From positions 1-13,728 of the forward strand of contig CAYVCG010000058.1 of NCBI GenBank assembly GCA_964449985.1: a stretch of 13,728 bases of DNA. The letters run 5' to 3'. How positions within the stretch are numbered: the first letter of the stretch is position 1; each line of letters opens with the position of its first letter. A model generated the notes under the pieces. It had not been told where the DNA came from. It saw only the letters and a list, made by a program, of their open reading frames with translations, and did no database searches. The position numbers and the translations under genes are program-made. This DNA is from CAYVCG01 sp964449985 (GTDB lineage: Bacteria; Bacillota; Clostridia; Lachnospirales; WRAX01). This document shows positions 8,146-13,728 of this stretch, one piece after another.

Positions 8146-8901
8146 TTGCAGAGGATTGGATTGGGTAAATCGGTTATTGGTAAAGTACGGTCTAATAATG
8201 AGGATTCCATTTTGGTTTGCAACGAAACAGTAGGAGAGCTTCCAAACTTGTTCGTTGTTGCAGATGGTATGGGTGGGCATAACGCCGGAGAAGTCGCCAG
8301 CGCAAAGTCAATTGATTTTTTCAAGGAATTTGTGAGCAATTATAGATTTCCGAATGATAGCCCCGGCAAAAACGGCGTGAAATTTCAGACGGAAGGCCTA
8401 ATTGAAAAAGGCATTGTATTTGCCAATGAAAAAATATATAACATGTCTACGGATAATAGGAATCAAAACGGCATGGGAACGACATTTTCAGCATGTGTTA
8501 TAAGCGGTAATGAGCTTTGTTTCGGCCACGTTGGCGACAGTAGAATCTATTTAATCTCAAAAACCGGCATACGTCAAATAACAATTGATCATACTTATGT
8601 CAATGAAATGGTCATATCTGGTGAACTAACCTTGGAGCAGGCTAAAAATCATCCAAAAAGAAATATGCTAACAAGAGCCCTAGGCACGGAAGACACCGTT
8701 TTAATAGATAATGACACACTGTATGTTTCGGACGAAGAAACTGTTTTGCTTTGTTCCGATGGGCTAACCTCGATGATTTCCGAAACAGACATATTTAATA
8801 TCATAAACAGCCAACCCAACAAGGAAGCAACTCTAAGCAAGCTTGTGGATCTTGCTAACGAAAAAGGCGGTTTTGATAATATATCAGTGATCATTATATA
8901 G
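8146..8901 (+). CDS. prpC: PP2C-type Ser/Thr protein phosphatase
   Basis: This is a metal-dependent (PPM/PP2C) phosphatase that reverses the phosphorylation by the kinase encoded next to it. The 251-residue form contains all core motifs: RSNNED (D20), ADGMGGH (D40), GTTFSA, GHVGDSR (D131), CSDGLT (D205) and GGFDN (D244), which bind the Mn/Mg pair and phosphate. There is no transmembrane segment, so it is cytoplasmic. The frame is open from ATG 8113, which overlaps the rlmN stop by one base. I prefer TTG 8146: AGGAG at 8132-8136 lies 9 bases before it, and the protein then begins MQRIGLGKSVIGKVRSNNED, as in related phosphatases. ATG 8113 and ATG 8128 have no binding site and add an atypical tail of up to 11 residues. 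prkC starts 16 bases after its stop. The exact start is not certain. Confidence 0.94.
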   Translation: MQRIGLGKSVIGKVRSNNEDSILVCNETVGELPNLFVVADGMGGHNAGEVASAKSIDFFKEFVSNYRFPNDSPGKNGVKFQTEGLIEKGIVFANEKIYNMSTDNRNQNGMGTTFSACVISGNELCFGHVGDSRIYLISKTGIRQITIDHTYVNEMVISGELTLEQAKNHPKRNMLTRALGTEDTVLIDNDTLYVSDEETVLLCSDGLTSMISETDIFNIINSQPNKEATLSKLVDLANEKGGFDNISVIII

Positions 8902-8917
8902 GATTAGGGGTGATGAA

Positions 8918-10981
8918 ATGCTTTTATTTCCAGGTCAAATCATATCCAACACATATGAAATTATAGAGAGAATAGGCTCAGGCGGAATGTCGCTTGTTTA
9001 TAAAGCAAAGCATATAAAGCTAAACCGTTTCGTCACGCTTAAAGTCATGCGGGAGGAACACCTTACTGATGACGAGTTTATGGAGCGCTTTAAAATCGAA
9101 GCAAGAGCAATAGCCAGCCTATCCCATCCAAACATCGTAAACGTTTATGATGTCGGTAACGATGAAAATATTAACTATATAGTTATGGAATATATAGACG
9201 GTTTGACTCTTAAAGAGCTTATTAATAAAAGAGCGCCGTTTGGAAACGATGAAATACTCGGCGTCGCTATACAAATAACAGACGCGCTTATGCATGCCCA
9301 TTCCAACGGCATCGTTCATAGAGACATTAAGCCGCAAAACATCCTTGTTACAAAATCAGGCGTTATAAAAGTAACAGATTTTGGTATCGCAAGAACTGTT
9401 GATTCCAATACCGTCTCTGTAGGGGATAGTACTATGGGCTCGGTTCACTATTTTTCGCCAGAACAAGCAAGAGGCGGTTTTATAGATGCTAAGAGTGATT
9501 TATATTCCCTTGGAATAGTAATGTATGAAATGGCTACGGGTGAATTGCCATTTGATGGTGAATCAGCCGTTGCTATAGCTTTAAAGCAGGTTAACGAACC
9601 GTTGCCTAATATAAGAAAAATAAATCCTAATATATCAGAAAATGTTGAAAATGTAATAATAAAATTGACAGACAAAAAATCGTTTAACCGCTTCACAAAC
9701 GATCAAGAGCTGTCCGATACTTTAAAGGCTGCTATTATTAAGCCGAATGAAAGCATCATTTCGTCCCATTCTGATCGTGTTGATTCAAAAACGATTGTTT
9801 TCTCCGGCGATGAATTTGAGGAGCTAAAACGTGAAACAAGGCGAAATTCTGCAATTGATGATGAAGAATACTACGATGAAGCCGGGTATGAAAACGAGGA
9901 ACGGTTCGACAGAAAAACAGAAATAAAAATCATTGCCGCAGCTATAGCGACAGCGTTTGTTATTATCACAATAGCTGTGTTGATAATTTTGCCAAAATTA
10001 GGCTTTTCTGATCCTGAAAAGATTTCGATGCCAAACCTCGTAGGTATGCAGTTCGAAGAGGCATACCAGCAGATGGAAGAACTAGGCTTTACGCTCGAAA
10101 TTGCTCAAGAACTATATGATGAAGAAATCCCAGAAGGCGAAATATATGATCAGAATTACAACCCCGGTGATCCCCTTTATAAAGACAATGTGTATGAAGG
10201 CGACAAAGCGATAAAGGTTAACGTTAGCCTTGGTAAAGAGCTGTTTGAAATACCACCCGTTATTAATATCGATATAGATGAAGCAAGACAGCAACTCTCA
10301 GATGTGGGCGCCGGCTTCAAACTTACTGTTGAAGAAATAAACGACCCGAACACGCCAAAGGGCATTGTTATACGTCAGGAACCTGCGGAGAACGAAAAGG
10401 TCGAAGCAGGAACGGAAATAACCCTTTACGTAAGTATCGGTAAGGAAATAAAACAGGTTGATGTTCCTAAGCTTCTCGGTTTGACAGAAGCTCAGGCCAG
10501 AAACAAGCTGAAAGAATATAACCTGACTATAGGAACAACAACAAGCGAAGGCTTTAGCGATAAATACGAAAAAGGCCAGGTTATGCTGCAATCGGTCAGC
10601 TCAGGCAGGACTGTGCCGGAAGGTACTGTTGTTGATATAGTGCTTAGTAAGGGGCTTCTTCCGCCTCAGTCGGAAGCACCGTCTCCGCAACCAAGCCCAT
10701 CCGCTCCAACGCAAACGGATCAACCAGTAACGGGCAGAACCAAAAATATTAAAATACCGAGCGACTATTTCCCCGAAGGTGAGGAAAGCGTCCTTGTTAA
10801 GGTTTATAAAAGAGTTGACGGTGAGTTGAATTTGATTTACAAATCAGATCATTCTAAAGAGGAGTTTCCTTTGACAGTTCCTGTAACGGGTTCAGGAACG
10901 GAGGAAATATCTATCTTCTTTAATACAGCGGAGATTTTCGGGCAAAGCATCAACTTTGACGAGTCTTCGTCTGAGCAGTAA
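8918..10981 (+). CDS. prkC: membrane Ser/Thr protein kinase with PASTA domains (PrkC/Stk1 type)
   Basis: PrkC-type kinases sense peptidoglycan fragments or lipid II through external PASTA domains and phosphorylate cytoplasmic Ser/Thr targets in growth, division and spore germination. The 687-residue protein has a kinase domain at 13-270: Gly loop GSGGMS, lysine K42 in VTLK, E61, catalytic D136 in HRDIKPQN, and DFG at 154-156. An acidic juxtamembrane stretch (314-335) and one transmembrane helix (about 336-358) follow. Three PASTA repeats begin at about 369 (MPNLVGM), 443 and 514 (VDVPKLLGL). A Pro/Ser/Gln linker (580-604) leads to an extra C-terminal beta-rich domain (605-687), which the basic kinase architecture lacks. 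AGGGG at 8906-8910 lies 7 bases before the ATG. The phosphatase gene upstream and rsgA downstream match the B. subtilis order; RsgA (CpgA) is a reported PrkC substrate there. Confidence 0.96.
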   Translation: MLLFPGQIISNTYEIIERIGSGGMSLVYKAKHIKLNRFVTLKVMREEHLTDDEFMERFKIEARAIASLSHPNIVNVYDVGNDENINYIVMEYIDGLTLKELINKRAPFGNDEILGVAIQITDALMHAHSNGIVHRDIKPQNILVTKSGVIKVTDFGIARTVDSNTVSVGDSTMGSVHYFSPEQARGGFIDAKSDLYSLGIVMYEMATGELPFDGESAVAIALKQVNEPLPNIRKINPNISENVENVIIKLTDKKSFNRFTNDQELSDTLKAAIIKPNESIISSHSDRVDSKTIVFSGDEFEELKRETRRNSAIDDEEYYDEAGYENEERFDRKTEIKIIAAAIATAFVIITIAVLIILPKLGFSDPEKISMPNLVGMQFEEAYQQMEELGFTLEIAQELYDEEIPEGEIYDQNYNPGDPLYKDNVYEGDKAIKVNVSLGKELFEIPPVINIDIDEARQQLSDVGAGFKLTVEEINDPNTPKGIVIRQEPAENEKVEAGTEITLYVSIGKEIKQVDVPKLLGLTEAQARNKLKEYNLTIGTTTSEGFSDKYEKGQVMLQSVSSGRTVPEGTVVDIVLSKGLLPPQSEAPSPQPSPSAPTQTDQPVTGRTKNIKIPSDYFPEGEESVLVKVYKRVDGELNLIYKSDHSKEEFPLTVPVTGSGTEEISIFFNTAEIFGQSINFDESSSEQ

Positions 10982-11011
10982 TCAGGCAAGCATGTTTTTT
11001 GGGGGTATTTG

Positions 11012-11875
11012 ATGATTAGCGGCAGAATAATAAAAGGCGTTGGCGGCCTATATTTTGTTGATACTGTAAACGGCGTATATTCCTGTCAGGCCAGAGGGCT
11101 GTTTAGAAAACAGAAAAAAACGCCTCTCGTGGGAGATTTTGCAGAAATAATGATTATAGACGAGGACAAAAAAACAGGTTATCTTCAGAACCTGCTAAAG
11201 CGCAAAAACGAGCTTTTTCGCCCACGCGTCGCGAATATTGATCAGGCGATAATTGTTTTTGCAGCTGTTTCTCCGGATATAAATATAGATCTCCTAGATA
11301 GATTTATTATACTAATCGAAAAACAACAGCTTGATATCATAATATGCATAAATAAAACTGATTTGTGCGATAGTGATGTTTATTCCGGCATTGAGAAGTT
11401 GTATTCAGAGGCAGGCTATAGGATTTTTTCCGTATCCGCCCACGATAACCACAGCCTTGATGAGCTTAAAAGCGTTATGGACGGAAAAGTGTCTATCGTT
11501 GCTGGCCCTTCAGGAGCAGGCAAATCCAGCCTTATTAACGCAATGTTCCCCCATATTAATCTTGAAACAGGCGAAATAAGCAAAAAGATAGCCAGGGGAA
11601 AGCATACCACAAGGCATACTGAGTTTTTAAAAATCGGAGCCGGTGGCTATATCGCGGATACACCCGGGTTTACATCACTGACTGTTGATGATATACCAAA
11701 AAATGAGCTCCAAAACTATTTTATAGAGTTTAATGACTTTATTGGGAAATGCCGCTTTAACGATTGTATTCATATAAACGAGCCGGACTGCGCCGTTAAA
11801 GAGCAGGTTGGGCTTTGTATATCCGAAAGCCGATATAACAGCTATGTAAATTTTTATAACCAATCTGAATATTAA
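11012..11875 (+). CDS. rsgA: ribosome small-subunit-dependent GTPase RsgA
   Basis: RsgA (YjeQ/CpgA) is a late-stage assembly factor of the 30S subunit whose GTPase is stimulated by the ribosome. The 287-residue protein shows the characteristic circular permutation. An N-terminal OB fold (about 1-65) comes first. The G motifs then appear in the order G4 NKTD (114-117), G5 SAH, G1 GPSGAGKS (165-172), switch I GKHTTRH (196-202) and G3 DTPG (216-219). The C-terminal zinc finger has ligands C247, C252, H254 and C260. GGGGG at 11001-11005 precedes ATG 11012 by 6 bases; an in-frame TTG at 11009 is too close to it. It lies 30 bases after prkC and probably shares its transcript. Confidence 0.96.
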   Translation: MISGRIIKGVGGLYFVDTVNGVYSCQARGLFRKQKKTPLVGDFAEIMIIDEDKKTGYLQNLLKRKNELFRPRVANIDQAIIVFAAVSPDINIDLLDRFIILIEKQQLDIIICINKTDLCDSDVYSGIEKLYSEAGYRIFSVSAHDNHSLDELKSVMDGKVSIVAGPSGAGKSSLINAMFPHINLETGEISKKIARGKHTTRHTEFLKIGAGGYIADTPGFTSLTVDDIPKNELQNYFIEFNDFIGKCRFNDCIHINEPDCAVKEQVGLCISESRYNSYVNFYNQSEY

Positions 11876-11909
11876 TTATATGCAAAATTTGATAAATGAG
11901 GGATGAAAA

Positions 11910-12566
11910 ATGAAAAATATTCTTGCACCATCTATACTTTCCGCTGATTTTAACAAACTTGGAGAACAAGTAAAGCTCACAAGAGACGCAGGAGCAAAAT
12001 ATCTGCACTTTGACGTTATGGACGGGCATTTTGTGCCTAATATATCTATAGGTATTCCTGTTTTAGAAAGCGTTTCCAAGGCCACAGACATGGTTATGGA
12101 CGTTCATCTTATGATCGAAAAGCCGGAAAGATATTTCGAAGCGTTTGCAAAAGCAGGGGCTGATATTATAAATTTCCATATTGAAACAACGGATGACCCG
12201 GCAGCTTTAATAGCTCAAATCAAAAAGCTTGGAAAGCTTCCCGCTATTACGGTTAAACCCAACACGGATATCGAATCTGTTTATGAATATATAGACCAGC
12301 TTCATATGGTTTTAATAATGTCTGTTGAGCCGGGATTTGGTGGCCAGGCATTTATTCCGGATGCTCTAAGAAAATCTAAACTGTTGCGTGCTTATGCGCA
12401 GGAAAAAGGCATAGACCTTAACATCGAGATGGACGGCGGCATAAACATAAAGAACGTTCAAGACGTTTTAGATTCCGGAACGAATATTGTTGTCGTTGGT
12501 TCTGCCATCTTCGGTGCGCCAGACATCACTGAATGCACAAAATCGTTTGTTGAGTTAATAAAGTAG
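11910..12566 (+). CDS. rpe: ribulose-phosphate 3-epimerase
   Basis: Rpe interconverts ribulose 5-phosphate and xylulose 5-phosphate in the non-oxidative pentose-phosphate pathway. The 218-residue TIM barrel is full length. The metal ligands are H33, D35, H66 and D175, in HFDVMDGHFVPN, MDVHLM and MDGGIN; D35 and D175 also serve as the acid/base pair. S8 in APSILSADF and the SVEPGFGGQ block (138-146) contact substrate and phosphate, and the GSAIFG loop near 197 completes the phosphate site. The ribosome binding site GAGGG (11898-11902) lies 7 bases before the ATG. It sits between rsgA (34-base gap) and thiN (7-base gap), as in B. subtilis. Confidence 0.97.
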   Translation: MKNILAPSILSADFNKLGEQVKLTRDAGAKYLHFDVMDGHFVPNISIGIPVLESVSKATDMVMDVHLMIEKPERYFEAFAKAGADIINFHIETTDDPAALIAQIKKLGKLPAITVKPNTDIESVYEYIDQLHMVLIMSVEPGFGGQAFIPDALRKSKLLRAYAQEKGIDLNIEMDGGINIKNVQDVLDSGTNIVVVGSAIFGAPDITECTKSFVELIK

Positions 12567-12573
12567 GTTGCCT

Positions 12574-13212
12574 ATGAAAACAGTTATTGTCGGAAACGGC
12601 GAAATAAATGATTATAAATATGCAAAAAAAGCTATAAGCGGATATGATTTTTTAATCTGCTGCGATGGCGGAACAAGGCATACATACAACATGCAGATTA
12701 TGCCCAATATTATTCTTGGAGATTTTGATTCTGCCGATGATTTTTATCTCAACCACTATCGCGAGAATAATGTCGAATTTAAGACGTTCCCAGCAAAAAA
12801 AGATGAGACCGATATGGAGATAGCCTTTGATTATGCCATGAATATCGGCTCAAAAGAAATCATTGTTTTCGGCGGCATAGGCAGCAGGTTTGACCATACG
12901 CTGGCTAACGTTCATCAGCTTCTTAAGGCTTTAAAAAAAGACATATACGCCTGTTTCGCCAATGAAAACAACACCGTCACAATAATGGATTCTAAAATCT
13001 CGCTCCAAGGTGAACCCGGTAGCTTTGTATCGCTGATTCCCCTGACCCAAAGCGTTGAAGGGGTTTGCACATTTGGTTTGGGATATCCTTTAAAAAACGA
13101 AACGCTATATATCGAATCGTCAAGAGGCGTTAGTAACGTCTTTGAAGGGCATTCTGCCAGCGTAACGATTAGTAGTGGTATACTCCTTGTTATCCAGTCG
13201 AGAGATTTATAA
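12574..13212 (+). CDS. thiN: thiamine pyrophosphokinase
   Basis: ThiN transfers a pyrophosphate group from ATP to thiamine, giving thiamine diphosphate, the cofactor of transketolase and other enzymes. The 212-residue protein has both domains. The N-terminal catalytic domain shows CCDGGTRH (29-36), LGDFDS with D50 and D52, KDETDMEIA (76-84) and GGIGSRFDH (100-108), which form the metal and ATP site. The C-terminal thiamine-binding beta domain (about 130-212) includes ESSRGVSN at 181-188. The frame is open from TTG 12568, but ATG 12574 is the likelier start, with AGG 6 bases upstream inside the rpe end. It is the last gene of the tight cluster. Placement beside rpe is suggestive because transketolase, the next pentose-phosphate enzyme, needs its product. 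Confidence 0.95.
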   Translation: MKTVIVGNGEINDYKYAKKAISGYDFLICCDGGTRHTYNMQIMPNIILGDFDSADDFYLNHYRENNVEFKTFPAKKDETDMEIAFDYAMNIGSKEIIVFGGIGSRFDHTLANVHQLLKALKKDIYACFANENNTVTIMDSKISLQGEPGSFVSLIPLTQSVEGVCTFGLGYPLKNETLYIESSRGVSNVFEGHSASVTISSGILLVIQSRDL

Positions 13213-13249
13213 AATTTATTGTTATAACTGAAAATACATGCCAAATATA

Positions 13250-13296
13250 GAGAGAAAGCATATTACTTGATTTTTTAAGATAATATGCTTTCTTTC
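13250..13296 (+). terminator. strong AT-rich hairpin after thiN, terminator or leader element
   Basis: Arms 13250-13265 and 13281-13296 pair over 16 positions (15 Watson-Crick pairs and one G-U), with a 15-base loop that contains a run of six T. The 3' arm ends CTTTCTTTC and continues CGGAAAAA, so the T-run expected of an intrinsic terminator is weak. It lies between the end of the thiN cluster and the ribosome binding site of the next gene. It may end the cluster transcript, protect its 3' end, or act in the leader of the downstream gene. Confidence 0.5.
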
Positions 13297-13327
13297 GGAA
13301 AAACGAATTGGAGGAGAAGAGCGAATC

Positions 13328-13728
13328 ATGTTTAATTTAGCAAAAAGAAGGTTTGCATTAATAATGTCTGCGGTTTTTTTATTCAATTCGTCCGCTATTT
13401 TTGCAAACGAATCGCCGCAGCCGATCGTAAAAATAAACACAGCCTACCATTGTATGAGCAGCAGATTTATAGACGGCGCTTATATCCCCACTTATGATAT
13501 AGACGGCGATGTTTGCGTTTTGGCTCAGGATCTCAAAAATTATGGATTCAATATTGAATGGGATGCCGAAAACAGAGTTGTTAATATATCGGATGGCGAA
13601 GTCAAGGTATACACTATGACCAACCCCGAATTGCTAAAACAGGCTGTTGATAATATGATCAGGGTTAGTTTGGCCTCTGATGGCAAAGATGATGGAATAA
13701 AAGGAAATGTTATGAGCAATAATGCCGA
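13328..13728 (+). CDS. secreted protein with copper-amine-oxidase N-terminal-like domain (5' part)
   Basis: The first 133 codons are in the window and the gene runs off the right edge. GGAGGAG at 13310-13316 precedes ATG 13328 by 11 bases, a slightly long spacing. The protein starts with a Sec signal peptide: positively charged MFNLAKRR, a hydrophobic core, and a probable cleavage after AIFA (residue 26). Residues about 52-89 match the pattern of the copper amine oxidase N-terminal-like (stalk) domain that is widespread in clostridial exported proteins: YIPTYDIDG, then a helix with a GF turn, then the hallmark IEWDAENRVVNIS. In these proteins the domain is a surface module and says nothing about amine oxidation. 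Residues after about 95 are polar with no recognised motif. The full-length domain plan and function are unknown. Confidence 0.75.
   Translation, partial: MFNLAKRRFALIMSAVFLFNSSAIFANESPQPIVKINTAYHCMSSRFIDGAYIPTYDIDGDVCVLAQDLKNYGFNIEWDAENRVVNISDGEVKVYTMTNPELLKQAVDNMIRVSLASDGKDDGIKGNVMSNNA

Noticed and set aside
12915..13244. Minus-strand 109-codon frame antisense to thiN
   Set aside because: It overlaps conserved thiN motifs, shows no domain, and has no supporting binding site.
13219..13251. Promoter for the last gene (TTGTTA with TATAGA)
   Set aside because: The spacing is 21 bases, too long, and the -10 overlaps the hairpin; no better pair was found.
13213..13327. A spoVM-like small gene after thiN
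   Set aside because: The only plus-strand ATG in the gap opens a 10-codon frame unlike SpoVM, with no binding site.

Overview
The window reads as chromosomal housekeeping DNA from a low-to-medium GC member of the Bacillota, most likely a Clostridia-type organism. The evidence is gene content and order, strong AGGAGG-type ribosome binding sites, an AT-rich third codon position, a PASTA-domain Ser/Thr kinase, and extracytoplasmic proteins typical of that group. I see no phage, transposon, CRISPR, rRNA or tRNA sequence. No stretch over 300 bases lacks a gene; the longest gaps are about 140 bp (2967-3106), 115 bp (13213-13327) and 100 bp (1859-1958).

Left block, minus strand (1-2966). The order is dgt-like dGTPase, dnaG primase, then the first 18 codons of what is very probably rpoD/sigA, read leftwards. 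This is the clostridial form of the macromolecular-synthesis operon, linking dNTP handling, replication priming and the primary sigma factor.

Middle, plus strand (3107-5694). After a divergent intergenic region come a 674-residue lipoprotein with four acidic D-x-[DN]-x-[DN]-G motifs and a repeat-bearing Pro/Thr linker, and a small FMN-binding flavin reductase-like protein. These two are the accessory genes of the window.

Right block, plus strand (5721-13212). The order is rsmB, rlmN, prpC, prkC, rsgA, rpe, thiN, with gaps of only a few to about 35 bases. It matches the Bacillus subtilis rsmB-rlmN-prpC-prkC-rsgA-rpe-thiN order. Two rRNA methyltransferases and the RsgA ribosome-assembly GTPase frame a phosphatase/kinase pair that senses the cell wall; rpe and thiN add pentose-phosphate and thiamine metabolism. 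The genes normally upstream of rsmB in B. subtilis (priA, def, fmt) are absent, and so is spoVM downstream of thiN.

Right edge. After thiN there is a strong 16-bp hairpin, then the start of a secreted protein with a copper-amine-oxidase N-terminal-like domain, cut by the window end.

Several starts were moved to the codon with the best ribosome binding site (dnaG, dgt, lipoprotein, flavin reductase, prpC, rsgA, thiN). I found no clearly new defence or mobile system. The least-described items are the lipoprotein and the C-terminal domain of the kinase.
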